6,397 bases of DNA, from assembly GCA_964425485.1 (NCBI GenBank), contig CAYRML010000073.1, forward strand, positions 1 to 6,397, written 5' to 3'. Shown piece by piece: positions 1 through 5,340 of the stretch. The notes below the pieces were generated by a model. The model was not told the origin of the DNA and did no database searches. It saw only the letters and a list, made by a program, of their open reading frames with translations. The stretch's first letter is position 1; each line of letters begins with the position of its first letter. The stretch comes from CAYRML01 sp964425485 (GTDB taxonomy: Bacteria > Bacillota > Dehalobacteriia > UBA4068). The position numbers were made by a program, and so were the translations under genes.

Positions 1-24
1 CTAAACCGCTTGCTAACTAACGTC

Positions 25-56
25 AAAAAAGAGGAAAGCAATGCTTTCCTCTTTTT
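25..56 (-). terminator. Rho-independent terminator after iorB (bidirectional)
   Basis: Arms at 31-39 and 43-51 form a perfect 9-bp GC-containing stem with a 3-nt loop. A run of six A precedes it (25-30) and five T follow it (52-56). Read on the minus strand the hairpin ends in six U, as expected for an intrinsic terminator about 50 nt beyond the iorB stop codon. The T-run on the plus side means it could also stop transcription entering from the left. Seen directly in the sequence; function inferred from structure and position. Confidence 0.88.
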
Positions 57-108
57 GTTGTATATAGACTTATTTAAATTCTTACTTTCAGCTTTTCAGC
101 AGCCGTAG

Positions 109-678
109 CTAAATATTCATCCCTGCATGTAGGGCTTTAAGATTTAATTCTAATACTGCACCCTGAAAATATCCACCGATGATTTTTTCCCAGTTCAGTT
201 TTTCCAGGCCTAAAGATTTGGCCACTGCGCCTAAAAGAACGATATTTTGTGCACGGATATTTCCCAAATCCTGGGCCACTTTACCGGCATTTAGTACCTT
301 GAATTTTTGCACTGTTTCAGACAATTTAGCAATTATATTCTCCGGATAGGACTCCTTACCGCTCAGAACCGGCATAGAATAGATTTCATAATCGTTAACA
401 ATAATGGTGCCATCCTTTTTAAGCTGTTTAAGATAACGTGCCGCTTCCACTTTTTCAAAAGAGACGATCAGATCGGCCTCGCCTGCTCCTATGCAGGGAG
501 AATATACTTTATCGCCATATTTGATCTGGGTAGTTACCGTTCCTCCCCTCTGCGCCATACCATGTATCTCTGACATCTTTACATCATGTCCCATCGATAA
601 AAGAGCATTCGCTAATAATTTGGAGGCCAGAATTATCCCCTGTCCGCCAACACCTACTAATAAAATATTGGTATTCAA
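109..678 (-). CDS. iorB: Indolepyruvate:ferredoxin oxidoreductase, beta subunit
   Basis: This is the small subunit of the thiamine-diphosphate, iron-sulfur 2-oxoacid oxidoreductase that converts aryl-pyruvates and CoA to aryl-acetyl-CoA, CO2 and reduced ferredoxin in the cytoplasm. The 189-residue length is normal for IorB. It is a single POR gamma-type domain: the N-terminal strand leads into GVGGQG (residues 9-14), and the family signature SEIHGMAQRGG lies at 36-46. The CDS starts with TTG (678-676), which overlaps the iorA stop TGA (677-675) in the arrangement TTGA. A GGTGAGG ribosome binding site lies 4 nt upstream, inside the 3' end of iorA, and the next in-frame Met is residue 30, inside the conserved fold, so the TTG start is well supported. 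The overlap implies translational coupling to iorA. The CDS ends in TAG and the terminator at 25-56 follows. Identity is clear; exact substrate preference (indole-, phenyl- or hydroxyphenylpyruvate) cannot be read from the sequence. Confidence 0.95.
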   Translation of the reverse strand: MNTNILLVGVGGQGIILASKLLANALLSMGHDVKMSEIHGMAQRGGTVTTQIKYGDKVYSPCIGAGEADLIVSFEKVEAARYLKQLKKDGTIIVNDYEIYSMPVLSGKESYPENIIAKLSETVQKFKVLNAGKVAQDLGNIRAQNIVLLGAVAKSLGLEKLNWEKIIGGYFQGAVLELNLKALHAGMNI

Positions 679-2441
679 TTTGCCTCACCAACCTTTATAA
701 TAGAATCAAATTTACATACCTGGCTGCAAAGCGCACAGCCGTTGCATGCGGCCCTATCTATTTCCATCCGGCCATTTTTCAGGGCCAGCGCCGGGCATCC
801 GATTTTAAGGCAGACCTTACACATGGTGCATTTTTCATTATCAACCACACAATAATTATTAGCCCTTTTCTTTATCACATCTTTCATTAAGGCACATTCC
901 CTTTTAGTAATGATAACAAAAGGTTCCGTGGCTTCATAGGCATCCTTAACGGCGGCGGATGTGGCCTGCAAATCATAAGGATCGACTATTCTGATATTCT
1001 CACTTTTGATACCGATGGATTTTACGACTTGCTCAATATCTATCTTATGACTAATTTCACCCATCAGAGTTTTACCCGTGCCGGGGTTTTCCTGATGACC
1101 CGTCATCGCGGTTATGCTGTTATCAAGGATCACAGTGACAATCGGCGTATTATTATAGACCACATCTACCAACCCGGTAATGCCGGAATGGAAAAATGTT
1201 GAGTCACCGATAACCGCAAAAACTTTTTCTTTTTTGTTCCCTTTTATAAAAGCCCTTTTGAAGCCTATGCCTGCCGATATTGAGGCGCCCATACAAATTA
1301 CCGTATCAGTGACATTCAAAGGCGGCACCATACCCAATGTATAGCAGCCAATATCCCCGGAAGTCACGATATCTTTGTACTTGCTCATGGCATAATATAA
1401 ACCGCGGTGCGGACAACCGGCGCAAAGTACGGGAGGCCTGTTAGGAACTTCAATATCTGTCTGATAGAGGTCTTCTTCCTTAGAAACAAGTAAAGAACGA
1501 CTAATAATTTCCGGATTCAGCTCTCCGCAGACGGGAATCAGCTTTTTTCCGATACAATCTATGCCCATACTTTTAATATGTTTTTCCAGATAAGGCTCAT
1601 TTTCTTCTATTATATAAAGTTCCTCTACCGCACCGGCAAACTCTTCTATCAATTTATCCGGCAAAGGATGGGTAAGTCCTATCTTTAAATACGATACCTT
1701 ATCGCCGAATACTTCCTTGGCATGCTGGTAGGAGATACCACTGGTAATAATGCCTTTGGGAGATTTTGCCCATTCGATATTGTTCATGGGACAGAAGTTT
1801 GAGTATTCGGCTAATTTTTCCAGCCTTTCTTCAACCACATAATGCATAGCTCTGGCATTGGCCGGAGCCATGACATTTTTTTTCACATTCTTTTTATAAT
1901 CTTTAATGCCCACTTCTAATCTATCTTTGATTTCAACCAGGCTTTTACTGTGACAGACCCTGGTAGTAACCCTTAAAAGAACAGGAATATCAAAACTCTC
2001 ACTGATTAAGAAAGCATGTTTCATAAAATCTTTACATTCCTGACTGTCCGAAGGCTCCAGCATGGCTATTTTGGCAAAAGGTGCATACAGCCTGTTATCC
2101 TGCTCATTTTGTGAACTATGTATGCCAGGATCATCAGCCGATACGATGACCAGGCCACCATTTACCCCTTCATAAGCAATGGTAAATAACGGATCCGCCG
2201 CCACATTTAATCCGACATGCTTCATGGCGGCAAAGGCTCTGGCGCCAGCGATTGAAGCTCCGCAGGCAACCTCCAGAGCTACTTTTTCATTGGGTGCCCA
2301 CTCGGAATATACTTCTTGATATTGTGACATATATTCCAGGATTTCTGTACTGGGAGTGCCAGGGTAAGCCGCGGCTATGAAACATCCTGCTTCAAACGCT
2401 CCCCTGGCTATCGCCTCATTTCCTGACATTAATTTTTTCAT
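675..2441 (-). CDS. iorA: Indolepyruvate:ferredoxin oxidoreductase, alpha subunit
   Basis: Catalytic subunit of the same aryl-pyruvate oxidoreductase; 588 residues, about the family size. Domain order seen: an N-terminal pyrimidine-binding domain (residues about 6-165, with GNEAIARGAFEAG at 7-19 and AAYPGTPSTEI at 24-34); a middle transketolase C-terminal-like domain (about 228-320); a TPP-binding domain with CAGCPHRG at 340-347, GDIGCYTLG at 362-370 and the diphosphate/Mg motif GDST at 412-415 completed by DN at 440-441; then a C-terminal two-[4Fe-4S] ferredoxin domain. The cluster ligands are C538, C541, C544, C549 (followed by Pro) and C566, C569, C572, C576 (followed by Lys rather than the usual Pro). 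The start ATG at 2441 has a strong AAGGAGGG site 6 nt upstream (2448-2455). Its end overlaps iorB by 4 nt. It lies 246 bp downstream of tpl on the same strand, so it may be partly co-transcribed with tpl or have its own weak promoter. Identification is firm; the physiological substrate is inferred from the family. Confidence 0.96.
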   Translation of the reverse strand: MKKLMSGNEAIARGAFEAGCFIAAAYPGTPSTEILEYMSQYQEVYSEWAPNEKVALEVACGASIAGARAFAAMKHVGLNVAADPLFTIAYEGVNGGLVIVSADDPGIHSSQNEQDNRLYAPFAKIAMLEPSDSQECKDFMKHAFLISESFDIPVLLRVTTRVCHSKSLVEIKDRLEVGIKDYKKNVKKNVMAPANARAMHYVVEERLEKLAEYSNFCPMNNIEWAKSPKGIITSGISYQHAKEVFGDKVSYLKIGLTHPLPDKLIEEFAGAVEELYIIEENEPYLEKHIKSMGIDCIGKKLIPVCGELNPEIISRSLLVSKEEDLYQTDIEVPNRPPVLCAGCPHRGLYYAMSKYKDIVTSGDIGCYTLGMVPPLNVTDTVICMGASISAGIGFKRAFIKGNKKEKVFAVIGDSTFFHSGITGLVDVVYNNTPIVTVILDNSITAMTGHQENPGTGKTLMGEISHKIDIEQVVKSIGIKSENIRIVDPYDLQATSAAVKDAYEATEPFVIITKRECALMKDVIKKRANNYCVVDNEKCTMCKVCLKIGCPALALKNGRMEIDRAACNGCALCSQVCKFDSIIKVGEAN

Positions 2442-2464
2442 TATTATCCCTCCTTAAAATGTTT

Positions 2465-2493
2465 TTGATATGAGAGTGTAGGATTACAGGCAA
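2465..2493 (-). promoter_or_regulatory. Weak candidate promoter for iorAB
   Basis: On the minus strand TTGCCT (2493-2488) is separated by 17 nt from TATCAA (2470-2465), each matching four of six consensus bases. A start near 2458 would leave a short leader holding the AAGGAGGG site of iorA. The match is poor and could be chance in AT-rich DNA. It is listed because the hairpin just downstream of tpl would limit read-through, so iorAB may need its own promoter. Confidence 0.2.
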
Positions 2494-2589
2494 ATTCTTG
2501 TGGTCTTAGCTGTAATTTTCGCAAGTATTGCTGCAAATCATGTATATCATCCTGATAGTTCGGCCGATTATGCAGCCAAAGCGGCCCTT

Positions 2590-2636
2590 AAATAACAGGG
2601 GAAGCAGAGATATGCTTAATTCTCTGCTTCCCCCTG
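2590..2636 (-). terminator. Strong hairpin after tpl, likely (leaky) terminator
   Basis: Arms at 2598-2610 and 2621-2633 form a perfect 13-bp GC-rich stem around a 10-nt loop. It can be extended at its base by CAG/CTG pairs with one bulged C. On the minus strand (the tpl direction) the stem is followed by UUAUUU (2595-2590), a modest U-tract; no T-run follows on the plus side. It lies about 50 nt beyond the tpl stop. The best reading is an intrinsic terminator, possibly leaky, or an RNA-stabilising 3' structure that sets the tpl to iorAB ratio. Confidence 0.55.
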
Positions 2637-2637
2637 G

Positions 2638-2657
2638 CTTCTCAGGAAGGTGAGAAG
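2638..2657 (-). other. Second small hairpin between tpl and iorA
   Basis: CTTCTCA at 2638-2644 and TGAGAAG at 2651-2657 form a perfect 7-bp stem with a 6-nt loop. It sits about 30 nt after the tpl stop and directly abuts the larger hairpin at 2596-2636 with a single nucleotide between them. No U-run follows it in either direction, so on its own it is not a terminator. It may help fold or protect the 3' end of the tpl message. Structure is seen directly; any role is inference. Confidence 0.45.
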
Positions 2658-2687
2658 TATGCGGTATTAATTTTCAGATAAAAATTT

Positions 2688-4067
2688 TTAATCAATATAT
2701 TCAAAACGGCTGGTGAAAAAGCGCAGCATTTTTGGCTCATAGACCCATCTCAATCCACGGATGCTTTCTCTGTTTTTATAAAGATTGATAACAGCATTAG
2801 CGACTACATCCATATGAGCATAGGTATAAACTCGACGAGGAATGGTGAGGCGAACAGTTTCCAGTTTGGGGCGATAGTTTTCCCCATTGGCTTTCCTGCC
2901 GGCGGAGACAATACCACGCTCCATTGTGCGCACACCGGATTCTATATAAATGGCCGCTGCCAGCGCTTGAGCCGGCAAATGATCTTGTGGGAGATGAGCA
3001 CAAAAACGGGTAGCATCAATGAAGATACCATGGCCGCCTATGGGTTCAACGATAGGAACCCCTGCTTCCAAAAGACGTTCTCCCAGATAACGAACTTGCT
3101 TGATGCGGTGTTCAATATATTCTTCCTGCATGGATTCCCGAAGTCCGCGGGCCATAGCTTCCATATCTCTGCCGGCCATACCACCATAAGAGGGCATTCC
3201 TTCATATACTACTACCCATTCTTTAGCCGTAGTAAAGAGGTCATCATCATTGATGCACAGAAAGCCGCCGATATTAGTAAGGCAATCCTTTTTACCAGAC
3301 ATGGTGCAACCATCGGCATAACTGAACATTTCATGAACAATATCTTTAATAGCCGTGTCAGCATAGCCTTCTTCTCTCTCCTTGATGAAATAAGCATTCT
3401 CGACACAACGAGTGGCATCCATAAACATGGGGATACCGTGTTTTTTGCACATCGCGGATACGTCGCGCAAGTTTTTCATGGATACAGGTTGACCACCGGC
3501 CATATTTACAGTGACCGCCACGCATATATATGCAATATTTTCCGCCCCTACTTCATCAATCAATGCCTGAAATTTTTTCAAATCCACATTACCTTTGAAA
3601 GGCAGATTGATAGTAGAATCATGAGCCTCGTCAATAATTATATCTCGGAAAATACCCCCATTTATTTCCTGATGAAAGCGGGTGGTAGTAAAATACATAT
3701 TGCCGGGAACATACTGTCCTTGTTTAATGGCTATATGGCCTAAGAGGTTTTCCGCGCCACGGCCCTGATGAGTAGGAACGACATGTTTAAAACCGAATAA
3801 CTCTTTAACAGTGGCCTCTAACCTGTACCAGTTACGACTGCCGGCATAGGCCTCATCCCCCATCATCAGTCCGGCCCACTGGTTATCGCTCATAGCATTA
3901 GTACCACTATCAGTAAGCAAATCAATATAGATGTCTTCCGAATCGATCAGGAAGGTATTATAACCTGCCTTTGCTGCCACAATCTCTCTTTGACTACGAG
4001 TATTCATCTTTACAGGTTCTACCGCTTTAATACGGAACGGTTCGGCTGGATATCTTACTTCAGTCAT
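2688..4067 (-). CDS. tpl: Tyrosine phenol-lyase (beta-tyrosinase)
   Basis: PLP-dependent cytoplasmic lyase: L-tyrosine + water gives phenol, pyruvate and ammonium. With the start chosen here the protein has 459 residues (456 in the Citrobacter freundii enzyme, as I recall that sequence) and aligns almost without gaps. Numbered from this start: Tyr74 (Tyr71 in Citrobacter), the PLP-region motif THQGRGAEN (about 99-107), Asp217 and Arg220 in DATRCVEN, the Schiff-base lysine Lys260 in SGKKD, and Arg406, which binds the substrate carboxylate. Tyrosine phenol-lyase is distinguished from the sister enzyme tryptophanase by Phe126-Thr127 (Phe123/Thr124; Asp in tryptophanase at the Thr position), Met382 and Arg384 in MERG (Met379/Arg381; Val and Ile in tryptophanase) and Phe450 (Phe448). 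All are present, so tnaA is unlikely. The start is ATG 4067 rather than the in-frame ATG 4082, because the GGAGGG ribosome site (4075-4080) overlaps the upstream ATG and is 7 nt from ATG 4067. It is divergent from the FCD regulator at 4313 and upstream of iorAB. Confidence 0.95.
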   Translation of the reverse strand: MTEVRYPAEPFRIKAVEPVKMNTRSQREIVAAKAGYNTFLIDSEDIYIDLLTDSGTNAMSDNQWAGLMMGDEAYAGSRNWYRLEATVKELFGFKHVVPTHQGRGAENLLGHIAIKQGQYVPGNMYFTTTRFHQEINGGIFRDIIIDEAHDSTINLPFKGNVDLKKFQALIDEVGAENIAYICVAVTVNMAGGQPVSMKNLRDVSAMCKKHGIPMFMDATRCVENAYFIKEREEGYADTAIKDIVHEMFSYADGCTMSGKKDCLTNIGGFLCINDDDLFTTAKEWVVVYEGMPSYGGMAGRDMEAMARGLRESMQEEYIEHRIKQVRYLGERLLEAGVPIVEPIGGHGIFIDATRFCAHLPQDHLPAQALAAAIYIESGVRTMERGIVSAGRKANGENYRPKLETVRLTIPRRVYTYAHMDVVANAVINLYKNRESIRGLRWVYEPKMLRFFTSRFEYID

Positions 4068-4074
4068 CTGTAAT

Positions 4075-4080
4075 CCCTCC
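4075..4080 (-). promoter_or_regulatory. Ribosome binding site that fixes the tpl start
   Basis: On the minus strand GGAGGG lies 7 nt before ATG 4067. The longer in-frame ATG (4082-4080) overlaps this site and is itself preceded only by A/T, with no purine-rich Shine-Dalgarno. The protein from 4067 begins MTEVRYPAEPFRI, which matches the normal N-terminus of the family. Automatic calls that begin at 4082 would therefore add five residues that are probably not translated. Confidence 0.85.
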
Positions 4081-4103
4081 ATTTATAATTTTTATTTTTT
4101 TTG

Positions 4104-4131
4104 CATAATGCATAATGCATTATGCATTATG
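4104..4131. promoter_or_regulatory. 28-bp perfect palindrome, probable operator of the tpl promoter
   Basis: The sequence is two direct copies of CATAATG followed by two of CATTATG, giving a perfect 28-bp dyad centred between 4117 and 4118. It begins about 8 nt downstream of the predicted tpl transcription start (about 4139) and lies in the 5' leader, where a bound repressor would block elongation or open-complex formation. It is flanked by A/T runs but lacks a following U-run in the direction of either transcript, so it is not a terminator. The obvious candidate binder is the divergently encoded GntR/FadR-type protein, since such regulators bind short AT-rich dyads as dimers; four half-sites would fit two dimers. 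The palindrome is seen directly; the binder is inferred. Confidence 0.72.
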
Positions 4132-4145
4132 TGTAAATTGTTAAT

Positions 4146-4174
4146 AATATATCACTCATTTTAATCGCTGTCAA
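4146..4174 (-). promoter_or_regulatory. Strong sigma-A promoter for tpl
   Basis: On the minus strand a perfect TTGACA (4174-4169) is followed after 17 nt by TATATT (4151-4146), five of six consensus. A TGA directly before the hexamer gives an extended -10. The DNA upstream (about 4175-4210) is very A/T-rich with A and T runs, resembling an UP element. The predicted start is near 4139, giving a leader of about 72 nt that contains the 28-bp palindrome. Such a strong core promoter suggests that control is by repression. Confidence 0.85.
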
Positions 4175-4231
4175 TATTTTTTTATAAATTATCAATAAAT
4201 TTTTGAAAATAATTAACTTCATCGCTTATCC

Positions 4232-4260
4232 TTGTGCCCTACTAGTAAATATGCTATAAT
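4232..4260 (+). promoter_or_regulatory. Extended -10 promoter for the FCD regulator
   Basis: A perfect TATAAT at 4255-4260 is preceded by TGC, forming an extended -10 (TGnTATAAT). A weak -35, TTGTGC (4232-4237, matching in TTG), lies 17 nt upstream. The start would be near 4267, leaving a leader of about 45 nt before ATG 4313. The predicted start falls inside the inverted repeats at 4264-4285, consistent with autoregulation. Confidence 0.7.
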
Positions 4261-4285
4261 GCTTAACGTAATATGCGTTATATTA
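4256..4285. promoter_or_regulatory. Candidate autoregulatory operator at the regulator promoter
   Basis: Three overlapping signals sit on the -10 and start site. ATAATGCTTAA at 4256-4266 matches the half-site ATAATGCATAA of the 28-bp palindrome at 10 of 11 positions. TAACG (4264-4268) and CGTTA (4276-4280) are an inverted pair with a 7-nt spacer. TAATAT (4269-4274) and ATATTA (4280-4285) are an inverted pair with a 5-nt spacer. The region is AT-rich, so short dyads can arise by chance, but their overlap with the promoter and the shared half-site support binding by the same regulator. Confidence 0.45.
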
Positions 4286-4312
4286 TTGATAACAGACTGG
4301 GAGACAGAATTT

Positions 4313-4960
4313 ATGTCAAATATAATTTGCACGAAAACCTTCAATGCGCAAGTTTACGAAACCATCCGGCAGGATATCATAGACCAAAAAATCGAATTTG
4401 GAGAAATATTAGTAAATCATAAATTACAAGAACGCTTTGGTGTAAGTTCTACCCCTATCAGAGACGCCATCAATCATCTCTACCAGGAAGGACTGGTGGA
4501 AGATATCAGCAAAAGCGGTGCCCGAGTCATCACTTTTGACTTAAAAAACGCCTTAGAGATAAATGAAATCGTTTCTATGTTGAATGTAGGCGCTGTCCGA
4601 CTAGCCGCCGCCAAGCCTAATGCCATGGATCTGGCGCCTGTTTTAAAAAAATATATCGCTTTACAACGGCGATTTATCAGCAGCGATGAATATTTCACCT
4701 ATGATAACCTCTTCCATGAAGCCTTTTTTGACTTTTCCCAAAATTGTCGCTTTAAAAAACTCTATTCCCAATATCAAACTCTGCGGCTTTTATTAGTGCG
4801 GCTATACTATAGTAATAAGGACCGTACCAAGCCTTATTCCATCGACCAACATCAAAAAATTGTTGAAGCATATCAACAAAAAGATATTCATTTGGCTCAG
4901 GATCTGATGGAGCGTCATTTTCAAGACGCTATCCCCGCCCTGGAAAAGGTTTTAAAGTAA
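4313..4960 (+). CDS. GntR-family transcriptional regulator, FadR/FCD subfamily
   Basis: Probable local repressor of tpl (and itself). From ATG 4313 the protein has 215 residues, typical for the FCD group. The N-terminal winged helix-turn-helix spans about 10-75, with the GntR recognition region LQERFGVSSTPIRDAINHL at 38-56 and the wing at about 61-73. The all-helical FCD ligand domain spans about 80-208. The usual FCD metal/ligand residues are visible: D131 and H135 in DNLFH, H180 in DQHQKI, and H202 in ERHF, with the 22-residue spacing between the last two as in characterised members. ATG 4313 has a GGGAG site 9 nt upstream. The frame stays open upstream to 4232, but that part contains the promoter -10, so the longer form is rejected. 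It is transcribed away from tpl, with the shared control region between them. The effector is unknown; FCD proteins usually bind small carboxylates or aromatic acids, so tyrosine, an aryl-acid or phenol metabolite is possible. Confidence 0.92.
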   Translation: MSNIICTKTFNAQVYETIRQDIIDQKIEFGEILVNHKLQERFGVSSTPIRDAINHLYQEGLVEDISKSGARVITFDLKNALEINEIVSMLNVGAVRLAAAKPNAMDLAPVLKKYIALQRRFISSDEYFTYDNLFHEAFFDFSQNCRFKKLYSQYQTLRLLLVRLYYSNKDRTKPYSIDQHQKIVEAYQQKDIHLAQDLMERHFQDAIPALEKVLK

Positions 4961-5008
4961 AAAGACCATAATTAAAATGCGGAGATTATTATTTAACCAT
5001 AAAAAAGT

Positions 5009-5043
5009 AAAACCCCCTGATGACAGGGGTGTTTTATTTTTTT
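5009..5043 (+). terminator. Rho-independent terminator after the FCD regulator
   Basis: CCCCTG (5014-5019) pairs with CAGGGG (5024-5029) around an ATGA tetraloop. The stem is extended by AAAAC (5009-5013) pairing with GTTTT (5031-5035) across one bulged T. A run of T follows (5037-5043). It lies about 50 nt after the regulator stop codon and has standard form. Confidence 0.88.
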
Positions 5044-5046
5044 ATA

Positions 5047-5055
5047 TGATATAAT
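5047..5055 (+). promoter_or_regulatory. Isolated extended -10 element
   Basis: TGATATAAT gives a perfect -10 hexamer (5050-5055) with an extended TGn motif, directly after the regulator terminator. No recognisable -35 lies 16-18 nt upstream, because that position falls inside the terminator hairpin. It could be the old promoter of the gene remnant that follows, or chance. Confidence 0.25.
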
Positions 5056-5083
5056 CCATAAATACTCGGTGTCTCATTCTTAA

Positions 5084-5266
5084 AAACATCAATCATTTAA
5101 GCTTTGCTGGCATGAGTTCCCCGCACTAACAAGAATTTCGGAAGCAAATTCTACGGTGGTCGGTAAATATTATGGGGAAATTATTGTACCACCGGGTGGT
5201 TCCGCAATTATCTATTTGCATGCACCAGATTGTCAACAGCTTGATGCTGAAATAGGATTTGGCTGA
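5084..5266 (+). pseudogene. Possible 3' remnant of an unidentified gene
   Basis: One plus-strand frame stays open from a stop at 5081-5083 to TGA at 5264-5266. It reads as ordinary protein in its second half: about 40 codons ending in GKYYGEIIVPPGGSAIIYLH and APDCQQLDAEIGFG, with a beta-strand-like, Pro-Gly-turn character. No ATG, GTG or TTG in this frame has a ribosome binding site at its 5' end, so it cannot be a complete gene as it stands. A strong terminator follows 30 nt after the stop, as expected for the tail of a once-functional gene. I do not recognise the family. Alternatively it may be a chance open frame; 61 codons is short. Confidence 0.33.
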
Positions 5267-5294
5267 TGGAAAGATAAGATATAATATTAGATTT

Positions 5295-5340
5295 AAGAGA
5301 CAGTTAATGGCTAATGCCATGAAGCTGTCTCTTTCTTTTA
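5295..5340 (+). terminator. Rho-independent terminator with no intact upstream gene
   Basis: AAGAGACAG (5295-5303) pairs perfectly with CTGTCTCTT (5325-5333). Inside it ATGGC (5307-5311) pairs with GCCAT (5316-5320) around a TAAT loop, and a T-rich tract follows (5332-5339). This is a convincing terminator on the plus strand, but the nearest intact upstream gene already has its own terminator at 5009-5043. That supports the open frame ending at 5266 being a decayed gene. Confidence 0.75.

Noticed and set aside
2530..2590. Short minus-strand frame (about 14 codons, beginning with ATG ATA TAC) as a leader peptide for iorA
   Set aside because: It lacks a convincing ribosome binding site, has no run of aromatic codons, and ends well before iorA without an associated attenuator pair.
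2814..3743. 309-codon open frame on the plus strand opposite tpl
   Set aside because: It is antisense to a clearly identified, full-length enzyme, has no ribosome binding site, and its translation has no recognisable domain; long antisense frames often arise from codon bias.
2688..4082. Tryptophanase (tnaA) as the identity of the PLP lyase, suggested by the iorAB neighbours
   Set aside because: The substrate-pocket residues are those of tyrosine phenol-lyase (Phe126-Thr127, Met382, Arg384, Phe450 by the chosen start) rather than the Asp, Val and Ile of tryptophanase, and overall similarity to the Citrobacter tyrosine phenol-lyase is much higher. No tnaC-like leader is seen.
4104..4131. The 28-bp palindrome as a terminator or insertion-sequence end
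   Set aside because: No U-run follows it in either direction, its stem is AT-rich, and no transposase or target duplication lies nearby.
4232..4312. Longer 242-residue form of the FCD regulator starting at 4232
   Set aside because: The extra 27 codons cover the extended -10 promoter and predicted start site, have no ribosome binding site, and precede the normal N-terminus of the family; ATG 4313 has a GGGAG site.
5194..5205. T-box riboswitch: GGGTGGTTCCGC resembles the T-box core and a terminator follows
   Set aside because: One core position differs, the downstream terminator stem does not include the complementary strand needed for the antiterminator switch, no Stem I/specifier structure is visible, no gene follows within 400 bp, and the motif lies in a frame that reads as protein.
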